Source: Bacillota bacterium (lineage in GTDB: Bacteria > Bacillota_I > Bacilli_A > RF39 > UBA660). From it: DNA of 64,000 nucleotides. The notes under the pieces are model-generated. The model saw only the letters and a list, made by a program, of their open reading frames with translations, was not told the DNA's origin and did not search any database. The stretch is from assembly GCA_023460995.1 (NCBI GenBank), contig JAEWOE010000007.1:112015-176014 (forward strand). Direction: 5' to 3'. The translations under genes and the position numbers were made by a program. Each line of letters begins with the position of its first letter. Position 1 is the first letter of the stretch. This document shows positions 38,459-46,853 of the stretch, piece after piece.

Positions 38459-38794
38459 ATGGTAAAAGAAAGATTTTTAGAATATGAAGGCGTATTAACA
38501 ATTCCAGACACTAATATGAATGAACTTACTTATATATTAGGGAATTATAAGGAAGATTATGAGTTTAATTTAACAAAATATCTCAAAGAAAATCAAGGAA
38601 AAAGAATTGCTTTAGTAATAAATAAGTACGGAAAAGATATTTTTAATGAAGATGGAATAGTTGAAGTTATAAGTGAAGTACTTATGGTTAATGGTAAGGA
38701 CGTAAGTAATGCACTTTGGAATAACAACAAAAGAAAGTTATCTATACTTATTGATACAGCACCAGATGCGGAGAATATGGAGGAAGAATCATAA
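38459..38794 (+). CDS. 111-aa hypothetical protein
   Basis: ATG after TAAGGAG. Contains a beta-rich start (FLEYEGVLTIPDTNMNELTY) and VISEVLMVNGKDVSNALWNN. Two bases separate its stop from the next start, so they are co-translated. No family recognised. Confidence 0.63.
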   Translation: MVKERFLEYEGVLTIPDTNMNELTYILGNYKEDYEFNLTKYLKENQGKRIALVINKYGKDIFNEDGIVEVISEVLMVNGKDVSNALWNNNKRKLSILIDTAPDAENMEEES

Positions 38795-38796
38795 TT

Positions 38797-39048
38797 ATGA
38801 CAACAGGACTAGAACAATACATACATATTAAGGATATTAAAGGTATTATACATAAGTGGTTAATTGAAGAAGAAACAAAGGATAGTTATAAAATATTTTG
38901 TAATGGATTTATTACAGAAATAAAAAAGCAATGTACATATATGAAAGATAATAAAATGTATACATCAAGAGTTATAAATCCATATAGCACTTTAGAAAAC
39001 ATAAAGTATGCTAAAGGAGCATTTTGTGAAATTTGGCTAGATAGATAA
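38797..39048 (+). CDS. 83-aa hypothetical protein
   Basis: ATG three bases after the previous stop, with GGAGGAAG inside the previous gene. Mixed sequence (HIKDIKGIIHKWLIEEETKD) and a cysteine pair far apart. Function unknown. Confidence 0.62.
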   Translation: MTTGLEQYIHIKDIKGIIHKWLIEEETKDSYKIFCNGFITEIKKQCTYMKDNKMYTSRVINPYSTLENIKYAKGAFCEIWLDR

Positions 39049-39071
39049 TAATATAATATACGAGGTATATC

Positions 39072-39317
39072 ATGATTGTAAAATTAAAAGATAATATAGA
39101 TTTAGAAAAATTTATACAAATATCATTCGGGACAAAAGGAGTAGACTCTCTCCCCTACTTTGGATATTTTAGCACAGAAAATCTAAGAAAAGTATTTAAT
39201 GCAACTATTGAGAATGACGTATTAAATGTTGAAATATTAGATTCTGCTGGTAATATAATTGAATTAGGATATAAAACTTTTGAAGATAAAGCTATTTGGG
39301 ATGTATATATGGTATAA
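39072..39317 (+). CDS. 81-aa hypothetical protein
   Basis: ATG after GAGGT. Beta-rich, acidic (LKDNIDLEKFIQISFGTKGV; VLNVEILDSAGNIIELGYKT). Its stop codon lies at the edge of the palindrome into which the TnpB element inserted, so the gene itself is intact. Confidence 0.62.
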   Translation: MIVKLKDNIDLEKFIQISFGTKGVDSLPYFGYFSTENLRKVFNATIENDVLNVEILDSAGNIIELGYKTFEDKAIWDVYMV

Positions 39318-39358
39318 AAAGCATATTTTATCATAATTTAAGTGAGGTGAATTTAATT

Positions 39359-40492
39359 ATATTAAAAGCATATAAATATAGACTTTATCCAAACAACGAG
39401 CAAAAAGTATTAATTTCAAAAACATTTGGTTCTTGTAGATTTGTATATAATTATTTTTTAACTGAGAAAATAGGTTTATATAAGTCAAAACAAAAATCAA
39501 TATCTAAATATGATTGCAATAATATGTGCAATAGAGAGTTAAAGAATAAATTTACATGGCTTAAGGAAGTAGATAAATTTGCATTAACTAATTCTATTTA
39601 TGATTTAGATTCGGCTTATCTGAAATTCTTTAGAGAACATGCAGGATTCCCTAAATTTAAATCTAAACATGACCATAATTTTTCTTATAAAACTAATTGT
39701 TGTTATCCATCAAACTCACTTCCTTCTATAGAGATTGATTATAAGAATAATAAAGTTAAATTGCCTAAGCTTAAATGGGTAAAATGTAAATTGCACAGAA
39801 AATTTGACGGAATAATTAAATCTGCAACTATAAGTCAAGTGCCAAGTGGTAAATATTTTATTTCGATATTAGTAGATATTGAAATTAAACAACTACCTAA
39901 AAGTAATAATATGATTGGTTTTGATTTAGGATTAAAGGAATTTCTTATAGATACCAATGGTAATCATATAGAAAGACCAAAAGCACTATATCTATATGAA
40001 GAAAAACTAAAAAAGCTACAAAGACAATTATGTAAAATGACTAGACATAGCAATAATTATAAGAAACATACTAAGAAAATAGCTAAATTACATGAAAAAA
40101 TATCAAATGTTAGAAATGATTTTTCAAATAAACTATCTTTTCAGATTATTAACGAAAACCAAGTAATAATAAGTGAAGATTTACACATTGCTAACATGAT
40201 AAAAAATCATAATTTTTCTAAGAGTATAGCAGATGTAAGTTGGTCAGATTTTATGATAAAACTTTCATATAAAGCTAATTGGTATGGACGAACATATTAT
40301 AAAATAAATACATGGTATGCTAGCAGTCAAATCTGTAGTGAATGTGGAGAAATAAATAAGAAAGTAAAATTATTATCAGTGAGAGACTGGGTTTGTGAAG
40401 ATTGTGGAACTATTCATCAAAGAGATGAAAACGCTGCCAAAAATATACTTAATAAAGGATTAAAAGATTTAGAATTAAATAAACTAAAATAA
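39359..40492 (+). CDS. tnpB: TnpB RNA-guided nuclease with degenerate start codon
   Basis: About 377 residues. RuvC active site is intact: Asp in IGFDLGLKEF, Glu in VIISEDLHI, Asp in HQRDENAAKN; zinc finger CSEC...CEDC. The natural start is ATA (39359-39361): the same AGGTGA ribosome site and 14-base spacing as in the 6.5-kb copy are kept, but ATG has become ATA. An open frame from TTG 39296 crosses the element edge but lacks a ribosome site. Expression may therefore be weak or depend on ATA or upstream initiation. Family role: cleavage at the donor site guided by the element's own RNA. Confidence 0.85.
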   Translation: MLKAYKYRLYPNNEQKVLISKTFGSCRFVYNYFLTEKIGLYKSKQKSISKYDCNNMCNRELKNKFTWLKEVDKFALTNSIYDLDSAYLKFFREHAGFPKFKSKHDHNFSYKTNCCYPSNSLPSIEIDYKNNKVKLPKLKWVKCKLHRKFDGIIKSATISQVPSGKYFISILVDIEIKQLPKSNNMIGFDLGLKEFLIDTNGNHIERPKALYLYEEKLKKLQRQLCKMTRHSNNYKKHTKKIAKLHEKISNVRNDFSNKLSFQIINENQVIISEDLHIANMIKNHNFSKSIADVSWSDFMIKLSYKANWYGRTYYKINTWYASSQICSECGEINKKVKLLSVRDWVCEDCGTIHQRDENAAKNILNKGLKDLELNKLK

Positions 40493-40606
40493 GTTAATAA
40501 ATTAATATGCTGTACGGTAGGAACTATCGGAATTAAGACGCCTGTAGAGTTAGTAGGCAACGAGGACGATGATGCAGGAAAATTTATAATATTATAAATG
40601 GTTCAC
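40493..40606 (+). ncRNA. Omega-RNA region of the second TnpB
   Basis: Shares GGTAGGAACTATCGGAA, ACGCCTGTAGAGTTAGTAGG and ACGAGGACGA with the 6.5-kb element, ending in GGTTCAC. The guide would start at 40607 (TAAAATATGCTTTTTA), i.e. half of the restored terminator palindrome. Confidence 0.72.
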
Positions 40607-40655
40607 TAAAATATGCTTTTTATATTTTACTTTTAATTAACAGGAGGAGTAATAT

Positions 40656-43328
40656 TTGAAATCCGAAAATACATACATCATGAACATGGAAGCTTGCTAC
40701 ATATATAAAGATATAATGGAGAATAAAAAAATAACTATGAAAAAACGTGATTTAACCAAGTTATTTTCCGCAACTATACCATATAGTTTAGAAACTATAC
40801 GAATGGAAGAAATGTTTCCTGAAATACCAGAAGTTTTTTATGAAAAGAATAGTAAACAATATACCACAAAGATAATTAATGTAACTTTTGATAAAAGTTA
40901 TACTAAGTGGGATGAAAAGAATAATAAAAACAGAGTTATTGCTCATAGAAGAAAGATTAGAAAGTTACTTTATAAAAATGGTTTTGTGATGGATGGAGTA
41001 CATTATATATTTTATAAACGTGGTTCTGGTAAAGCTAAAAACGGATATGCTTTCTTTATTGACGAAAATATGAAAGATAAACTTATAAAGCGTAGCAGAT
41101 TGGGTTTAGAATTTACTAAAGATGAAGAAGTTGACCTCACTTCCCTACTGGCTTATGAGAGCTTAATAACTTCTGGAATTGATTTTACTATAAATCTCGA
41201 CCCCAAGACTGAAATACTATTGATTGATGATATTTATGGTAAAGAATTTGAAACTATAGCAAGCGTAACTAGAGAAAATAATAAAATAATTACAACTAAA
41301 AATGAAAAAATAAAACTACAGAATTGCTTAACTGATGGTCAAGGGTTAATGGATAAATCTATTTTTGAAAAGTACGAAAAGCCACACAAAGGATTTATGC
41401 TTTTAAGAAGTGATATGTTTAAATGTTGTGCTTTTAATACTAATCTTCAGGAATGGTTTAAGTACAATAACATTTCTGAATTACCTGACATGTTTGGAAA
41501 TATATATAAAGCAGATAAAATTAAATTAGTTACTACTCCGAACTCATTAAAATTTTTAAAATTTGCTTATAAATTCAATAATGATAAAAAAAGATGTTTT
41601 ACTCATTGGATTAATAATATTGATAATATTTTTGGAGTAGTTAAATGTGATAAAGAAGGAAACTTTGGAAGTTATAATAGAACTACATATCAACTCCTCA
41701 ATAGTATTCCCAATCTTACTTATGAAGAGTTGGAAGAAATAACTAAGCAAGAACGTGAATATGTCATGCTTTTAAAAAATGACAATGCAGTATTTAAACA
41801 TTATCTAGGTTGTGATGCTAAGAATGTCTTAAAGCTTGAAAAGTGTATTGAAGAAGGTGATATTTCTCTTTATGAAAATACAGATTTGATGAATGCCTTA
41901 TTATTAGTTAATTCAGATATTCAGTATACTAAAAAGTTTAAAATGATGAAAACAAAATTAATATCAAATTATATAGGACATCTAAGAGAGGGAAAGATTC
42001 GTATGAAAGATACAAAGTACGTCACACTTGTTTCTAATCCATATGAGATGCTTTTAGCCACCATAGGTAAGTATACTAATGAATCTATTATGAATGGTAG
42101 AGAAATATATTGTCCTTATTATGCTGAAGGTACAGAATTTTGCGCTAGTAGAAATCCACATATAAATGCAGGAAATGTAATGTATACAACAAATAAGTAT
42201 CATGAAGAATATGAAAAGTGGTTTAATTTTACAGATAATATTTGTGCAATTAACTTTTTTGATAATGATGCTCCAGATAGACTACAGGGTTGCGATACAG
42301 ACAGTGACACATTTTTACTTAATCCTAATTACGTTTTAGCTAGTAAAGCAAAACATTGTGAAGAAAACTTCCCTACTCCTATAAATAGAGTTGAAGGTAG
42401 TAAAAAACCAAGAAAATATAATATGGTTGAATTGCAGAAATTAGATATTGTACTCAGTGATAATTACATAGGTAAAATAGTAAACATGAGTCAAATAATT
42501 AATTCATATTTAAATGATGCTATTTATAATGGTGAATCAAAAGATGTGATTGATACCTTGTATCAGGCAAGTAGTAGATTGTCTAGTATGAGTCAAATAG
42601 AAATTGATAAAAGTAAAAAGGTGTTTGATAACATTAGTATGGCTAAAGAGCTAGCTGAAATGAGAAAAATACCATACATAAGATATGTCATTGAGAAAGA
42701 TAAATATGGTCAAGATGTAAGAAAAATGGTAGTTCCTAAATTCTTTAGTATGGTATCAGAGGATAGTAATTATAGAGTGTTTGAAAAGTTTAATACGCCT
42801 ATGGACTATCTATTTGAAATTTTGAATTTTGATGGTGGTAAAAGACTAAAGGGTGAACAGCATAAAGATATCATTGATTTGTTAGTAAAAGCTAATGAAT
42901 TGAATGGGTTTGTTAGTAAAGATAGTGTATGTGCAATTTATAAAATTATTGAAGAGTGCGGTAAAAAAATAAATGGACTTAAAATTAAATCTTGTACGTT
43001 AAATGAAAAGGCTAAAAAAACGGTAGAGAAAAATAGTAAAAAAGAAGCTGTTGAAAGACTAAAAAAACTATCTCCTAGTGATAATACTATTTTATATATT
43101 TTAAAGTTATCTTTCAGTAAAACGGAAAATGAAACTTTAGATTTTAGAAAATATAGTATGCTTACTCTCAATTTATTATTTATGGCAAAAAAAATACAGG
43201 TTCTAAAATGCTTTAAAAATAGTAACCTTGATTTAGATGAATTATTAGTAAAAATAAAAGGCGATTATGATTATGATATATTTGGAGAAAAGTATCAAAA
43301 ATCATATAGATATGAGCTAAATATATAA
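40656..43328 (+). CDS. Single-chain RNA polymerase of the QDE-1/YonO (RdRP-fold) type, 890 aa
   Basis: TTG start after GGAGGAG. The key region is residues 495-555: ASRNPHINAGNVMYTT ... NICAINFFDNDAPDRLQGCDTDSD, the same order as the eukaryotic RdRP/QDE-1 block 'R.PcL.PGDvr..........vvF...G.Rp.....GgDlDGD'. The metal-binding DxDxD is D547-T-D549-S-D551, with Ser in place of the usual Gly, and basic residues (K/R-rich, 445-480) precede it, as in the double-psi-beta-barrel active site. YonO of phage SPbeta is a DNA-dependent RNA polymerase of this class for late genes; length here (890) is close to such phage forms. It is positioned at the head of the structural region, so late transcription is the likely job. 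The assignment is by motif; no search was done. Confidence 0.85.
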   Translation: MKSENTYIMNMEACYIYKDIMENKKITMKKRDLTKLFSATIPYSLETIRMEEMFPEIPEVFYEKNSKQYTTKIINVTFDKSYTKWDEKNNKNRVIAHRRKIRKLLYKNGFVMDGVHYIFYKRGSGKAKNGYAFFIDENMKDKLIKRSRLGLEFTKDEEVDLTSLLAYESLITSGIDFTINLDPKTEILLIDDIYGKEFETIASVTRENNKIITTKNEKIKLQNCLTDGQGLMDKSIFEKYEKPHKGFMLLRSDMFKCCAFNTNLQEWFKYNNISELPDMFGNIYKADKIKLVTTPNSLKFLKFAYKFNNDKKRCFTHWINNIDNIFGVVKCDKEGNFGSYNRTTYQLLNSIPNLTYEELEEITKQEREYVMLLKNDNAVFKHYLGCDAKNVLKLEKCIEEGDISLYENTDLMNALLLVNSDIQYTKKFKMMKTKLISNYIGHLREGKIRMKDTKYVTLVSNPYEMLLATIGKYTNESIMNGREIYCPYYAEGTEFCASRNPHINAGNVMYTTNKYHEEYEKWFNFTDNICAINFFDNDAPDRLQGCDTDSDTFLLNPNYVLASKAKHCEENFPTPINRVEGSKKPRKYNMVELQKLDIVLSDNYIGKIVNMSQIINSYLNDAIYNGESKDVIDTLYQASSRLSSMSQIEIDKSKKVFDNISMAKELAEMRKIPYIRYVIEKDKYGQDVRKMVVPKFFSMVSEDSNYRVFEKFNTPMDYLFEILNFDGGKRLKGEQHKDIIDLLVKANELNGFVSKDSVCAIYKIIEECGKKINGLKIKSCTLNEKAKKTVEKNSKKEAVERLKKLSPSDNTILYILKLSFSKTENETLDFRKYSMLTLNLLFMAKKIQVLKCFKNSNLDLDELLVKIKGDYDYDIFGEKYQKSYRYELNI

Positions 43329-43532
43329 AAATAGTTGGCAAATGGAAATGACAAGTCTTGAATCCTAGTTATATCAAGCCTTTTGAGAATTAGCTAAATT
43401 GCCGTATATGGTATATAATACAAATATAATTTATTAACGTGTCGTGTCGTGATGATACCACCTCTGCTATTCCCTATTTGTACTATATCACAATATTATG
43501 GGTGATGTCCGACATCAAGGAGATAAATTAAT
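43329..43532 (+). other. Structured leader A with promoter-like box
   Basis: Non-coding. GGCAA...TTGCC and CTTGA...TCAAG stems occur in the first 80 bases, TATAAT-like sequence (TATATAATAC) near 43412, and the hairpin TGATGT-CCG-ACATCA (43503-43517) directly against AAGGAG (43517-43522) of the next gene, where it could affect ribosome access. Confidence 0.5.
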
Positions 43533-44042
43533 ATGAAAGTTGATAGTTTGGTAAATTTAGATTTTTATGTTTTAGATTTACAAGAAATTAGATGTAGTAA
43601 GAAATTTTATTATGATTTGATGAATAGGTGTGGAATATCTGTTGTCGATAAAAATAAAATGATGTACAAGGGTATACCAGTAGTTATTGATGATTCTATT
43701 CAAGTTTTAGATGAATGTAATCTGGTATACAAAAAACTAAATAAAGAGTTTTATGAAGTTATTAAAGATAACCTAAAGAATGAAATAGAAGAATTAAACA
43801 AAAAGATTAACATTCATCGAGAAAAAGGTGATTTTGGTACATATAAAAATCTTATACTTGCTTATAAAGAGGTATTAGGTTTATATAAAGAAATGATTGA
43901 AGGAAGTAAAGAAGGTATGACAATTTGTAATATGTCTAATACTTTTGAAATTGATAAAGATGGCAATATAGAAATTATAGCAAATAAAGTACTTAATCAA
44001 ATAAATGCACAATTTAATAAGACTGGTATTACAATTAGATAA
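43533..44042 (+). CDS. 169-aa phage hypothetical protein
   Basis: ATG after CAAGGAG. Mixed N-terminal domain (DLQEIRCSKKFYYDLMNRCG; KMMYKGIPVVIDDSIQVLDE), central coiled-coil (NLKNEIEELNKKINIHREKG) and acidic C-terminus. No catalytic motif; probably oligomeric. Lies between two structured leaders directly after the RNA polymerase. Unknown function. Confidence 0.65.
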   Translation: MKVDSLVNLDFYVLDLQEIRCSKKFYYDLMNRCGISVVDKNKMMYKGIPVVIDDSIQVLDECNLVYKKLNKEFYEVIKDNLKNEIEELNKKINIHREKGDFGTYKNLILAYKEVLGLYKEMIEGSKEGMTICNMSNTFEIDKDGNIEIIANKVLNQINAQFNKTGITIR

Positions 44043-44379
44043 AACTGTAATTTGATAACAAGGTCTTAAAGAGACACCTTAAAAATGACAAAGACATTTA
44101 GTGGCAACAAGACATATACAATGATAATCATTGTACAAATAGCCCTGTGAAGTTGCAACCTCTAGTATGTCCTAGAGCCACAGGGTTAAATGACAAATAC
44201 ATCAATCACGAGTGGGTTGATATTACTGATATATTTTTGTTTTCATTTTAGTTCTCCTCTCTAAAGTAGGCACAGTAATATGTGTCTACTTGCTAAACTA
44301 ACCTATGGCAGTCCAAAGTCTGCATGAAAAATTAGTGATGGGCAAATTATTATAATAATTTTGAATGGAGTGAACTTGT
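44043..44379 (+). other. Structured leader B (non-coding, about 340 bases)
   Basis: Several perfect helices: TACAATGA/TCATTGTA (44117-44135); CCCTGTG/CACAGGG (44143-44149 with 44179-44185) enclosing CTCTAG/CTAGAG (44160-44177); ATCAA/TTGAT near 44200; and a 9-bp stem GTAGGCACA/TGTGTCTAC (44266-44289). The word TTGCAACCT (44153-44161), followed by a TAGT, recurs in leader C. No ORF with a ribosome site. Confidence 0.6.
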
Positions 44380-44568
44380 TTGGTACAAGTAACAAAGGAA
44401 ATTTTTCTTGATATGTTTGAAAAAGGTGTTTTGATAGGTAATAATAAATATCAAAAAGACTGGACAATAACATCATATCAAAAAAGTGGTAAAAGAAAGA
44501 AACATTATGTTGGAGATAATTCATGGGCTAAATATTGTAACATACTGAGGTCGAACAGTAGCAAGTAA
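44380..44568 (+). CDS. 62-aa basic hypothetical protein
   Basis: TTG start, nine bases after TGGAG. Helical start (VTKEIFLDMFEKGVLIGNNK), then basic KSGKRKKHYVGDNSWAKYC. Could bind nucleic acid. Precedes PIN-PhoH by 26 bases. Confidence 0.58.
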   Translation: MVQVTKEIFLDMFEKGVLIGNNKYQKDWTITSYQKSGKRKKHYVGDNSWAKYCNILRSNSSK

Positions 44569-44594
44569 TTTAATTACCGAAAGGTATTGATACT

Positions 44595-45803
44595 ATGAGT
44601 AAAAAAGTATTTGTAGATACAAATATTCTACTCTCCCCTACTTTCAATTTTAATGACTATGAAAAAGTATACATATCAATTACAACAATTGAAGAACTTG
44701 ATGGTCTTAAAAAGAGTGATGAGGTTGGATATCTAGCAAGACAAGCTATAAAAAATATAGAGAATTCTAAAAATAAAGAAATTATTTTATATGGTTCATA
44801 TAGTAAAATAGATTTTTTAGAACATAAAAATGATAATACTATATTAGGAATGGCATATACAACATATTGTTCATATAATGACTTATTATTCTTAACAGAT
44901 GATTTGAACTTAAAAGTCAAAGCTGATTCTATTGGTTTGCCATGTGAAAGATATAAATTCAAAGAAGAAAACTTTGAATTGTATAAAGGTTATAAAGAAG
45001 TTTCATTATCTGAGTATGAAATGGCTGTTCATTATGAATGTCCAGTAAATAAATGGGGATTAAATATTAATGAATACTTAATAATAAAAAATGATGATGG
45101 TGAGATTGTTGACAGACAATGTTGGACAGAAAAAGGATTTAGACCTATAAATGGAAAACCTTTTAAATCAATGTATTTAGGAGATATTAAACCGAAAGAT
45201 GTTTATCAACAATTAGCTATGGATTCTTTGACCAATAATCAGTTTACTATTTTAACTGGATATGCAGGTTCGGCAAAAAGCCTTTTATCTCTTGCTTATA
45301 TAATGCAACAACTTCAAAATAACAAAATTAATAAATGTGTAGTTGTTTTTAACCCAGTTAAATTAAAAAACAATGAACAATTAGGATATTATTCAGGGAA
45401 TCGAACAGAAAAGCTTCTTCAGAATAGTATTGGAGGGATTCTATCAAGCAAACTTGGAGATATGATTATGGTTGAAACATTAATCAGCCAAGGAAAACTT
45501 ATGATAGTTCCAACTTCTGATATTAGAGGTATTGAAATTTCAGAACGTGATTGCATATTTGTAACGGAAGCTCAAAATACAGATGCCTATACTATGAAAA
45601 CAATTATTCAGAGAGCAACTGAGGGTTGTAAGGTAATAGTAGAAGGTGACGTTGAAGAGCAACAAGATATTAGACATTGTTCAAAAAAGAATAATGGTAT
45701 GATAAGAGCAATAAATGCTTTTAAGGGTTCAGAATTATTTGCCTGTATAAATTTACAGAATATATATAGAAGTAAGTTAGCTGACATAGCTCAGAATATG
45801 TAG
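44595..45803 (+). CDS. PIN-PhoH (PhoH2-type) RNA helicase/nuclease-like protein, 402 aa
   Basis: N-terminal PIN domain (about 1-130): VFVDTNILLS with the first acidic residue, TTIEELDGLKK, and FLTDDLNLKVKA with later acids. C-terminal PhoH ATPase: PKDVYQQLAMDSLTNNQFTI, Walker A GYAGSAKS (222-229), then CIFVTEAQNTDAYTMKTIIQ and VEGD. Walker B reads VTEAQ where VDEAQ is usual, so the first acidic residue is Thr while the Glu is retained. Known PhoH2 proteins unwind and cleave RNA. Located among long structured leaders, it may remodel or process them; that link is inference. An AAAGG-type site precedes the ATG. Confidence 0.85.
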   Translation: MSKKVFVDTNILLSPTFNFNDYEKVYISITTIEELDGLKKSDEVGYLARQAIKNIENSKNKEIILYGSYSKIDFLEHKNDNTILGMAYTTYCSYNDLLFLTDDLNLKVKADSIGLPCERYKFKEENFELYKGYKEVSLSEYEMAVHYECPVNKWGLNINEYLIIKNDDGEIVDRQCWTEKGFRPINGKPFKSMYLGDIKPKDVYQQLAMDSLTNNQFTILTGYAGSAKSLLSLAYIMQQLQNNKINKCVVVFNPVKLKNNEQLGYYSGNRTEKLLQNSIGGILSSKLGDMIMVETLISQGKLMIVPTSDIRGIEISERDCIFVTEAQNTDAYTMKTIIQRATEGCKVIVEGDVEEQQDIRHCSKKNNGMIRAINAFKGSELFACINLQNIYRSKLADIAQNM

Positions 45804-45852
45804 TATGTAATTTGAAATATTAATATAAATTATAAGGATGGTTAAACAAATA

Positions 45853-46125
45853 ATGAACAAAACAATAACAATTGAAAAGATTAGTGAAGTTACAGGATTC
45901 AGTAAAAAGGATTCGGAAGTATTTCTCAATGGATTTATCAAAGTTGTAACAGATGGACTTATTTCAGGTGAAGAAATAAATATTACTGGGTTTTTGAAAT
46001 TTGAAGTTAAGGATACGGCTGAAAGACAAGGTAGAAATCCTGCCACAAACGAATCTATAACTATACCTGCTGGAAAGAAAGTTTCGGTTAAGGTTGGAAA
46101 AACACTAAAGGATTCAATTAAATAG
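45853..46125 (+). CDS. HU-family DNA-binding protein (90 aa)
   Basis: Start at ATG 45853 (MNKTITIEKISEVTGFSKKD), twelve bases after AAGGATGG. Typical HU: helical base, then INITGFLKFEVKDTAERQGR, NPATNESITIPAGKKVSVKV with the DNA-inserting Arg-Asn-Pro arm, and K-rich C-terminus. Binds and bends DNA; in phages of this type it may compact or organise the genome or assist packaging. Confidence 0.92.
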   Translation: MNKTITIEKISEVTGFSKKDSEVFLNGFIKVVTDGLISGEEINITGFLKFEVKDTAERQGRNPATNESITIPAGKKVSVKVGKTLKDSIK

Positions 46126-46152
46126 TATGTAATTAAGAAAGAAGGATGTAAA

Positions 46153-46452
46153 ATGGAAATTAATAGTTTTGTAACTTGGGACATGCTACAAAGTTATGCA
46201 ACTTTTGTAGGTATAGTATTTATGATTGTTCAGGTAGTCAAGGAATTGCCATTGATAGCAAATATTCCAACAAGACTAGTAAGTATAATTATATCATTTG
46301 CTTTGCAGATTTGCGTAAATCTTCAAGCAGGAACTTTTATTGGAGTAGATATAGTTTTATACATAATTTCAGCAATTGTAATATCACTTACTGCTAATGG
46401 TATTGCAGACGCAAGTATAATAATTAAAAGTAAAGTTGCTGGAAAAGAATAA
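46153..46452 (+). CDS. Small membrane protein, holin-like (99 aa)
   Basis: ATG after GAAAGAAGG. Two to three hydrophobic spans: YATFVGIVFMIVQVV (about 15-29), LVSIIISFALQICVNL (about 42-57) and FIGVDIVLYIISAIVISLTA (about 62-81), with short charged ends (KSKVAGKE). Size and topology would fit a class II holin, but no lysis genes are adjacent, so holin is only one possibility. Confidence 0.6.
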   Translation: MEINSFVTWDMLQSYATFVGIVFMIVQVVKELPLIANIPTRLVSIIISFALQICVNLQAGTFIGVDIVLYIISAIVISLTANGIADASIIIKSKVAGKE

Positions 46453-46853
46453 AATGATAGTTTCATAAAAACAGTTATCATAAATTTGGCGATTTGTCGG
46501 TAAATATTGTAGAGTATAAAAACTCTAGCGGATGTTGCGACCCGTTTCGCACCTCAGAACTAAAACAGAGGGACTGCCAATGAAGAAGTTCGTTATCGCA
46601 AATAGACTCCAAAAGTAGAACAGCTATCTACGCTACATTTAGAAATACGAAAGTTACTCTGAATAGTTAGAAATATGGGATTGCAACCTATTAGTGAGTC
46701 ACAAATTAAACCAAGGGTATCGGTTATAGTACACCCCGTATAGCACTAACGTGAAAGTGCTTTATACTCCACTAAATTAACTGCATGAGGTTGATTTAGT
46801 GATATTAATATAAACTTAAATATTTTAAATTATTAAATGGAGGTATTTAGATT
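46453..46853 (+). other. Structured leader C (non-coding, about 400 bases)
   Basis: Helices include TAGAGT/ACTCTA (46510-46527), GCGA/TCGC near 46540, CCTC/GAGG near 46560, GCACT/AGTGC (46743-46760) and CACTAAAT/ATTTAGTG (46770-46801). TTGCAACCT followed by TAGTGAG (46681-46697) matches leader B. It is more G+C-rich than flanking genes and has no protein-coding frame. Ends at GGAGG before the Hsp20-like gene. Confidence 0.62.

Larger units (their letters stand above)
39331..40606 (+). mobile_element. TnpB-only IS605-type element (IS1341-like)
   Basis: The element carries tnpB and an omega-RNA region but no transposase. Its right end terminates in GGTTCAC like the 6.5-kb IS, while the right-end hairpin is different (ATTTATAAT/ATTATAAAT at about 40582-40599). 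Insertion was after TTTA, before TA, at the centre of a palindrome. Mobility would need a TnpA in trans. Confidence 0.83.
39314..40623. repeat. 17-bp palindrome (former terminator) split by the TnpB element
   Basis: ATAAAAAGCATATTTTA (39314-39330) is the exact reverse complement of 40607-40623. Removing the element rejoins them at TTTA/TA into one hairpin ending in CTTTTTAT just after the 39317 stop, that is, an intrinsic terminator. Confidence 0.8.

Noticed and set aside
43329..46853. tRNA or known large phage RNA (for example GOLLD, ROOL) in the leaders
   Set aside because: No T-loop/anticodon pattern; sizes of 200-400 bases and helices do not match what is remembered of those RNAs. A covariance search would be decisive.
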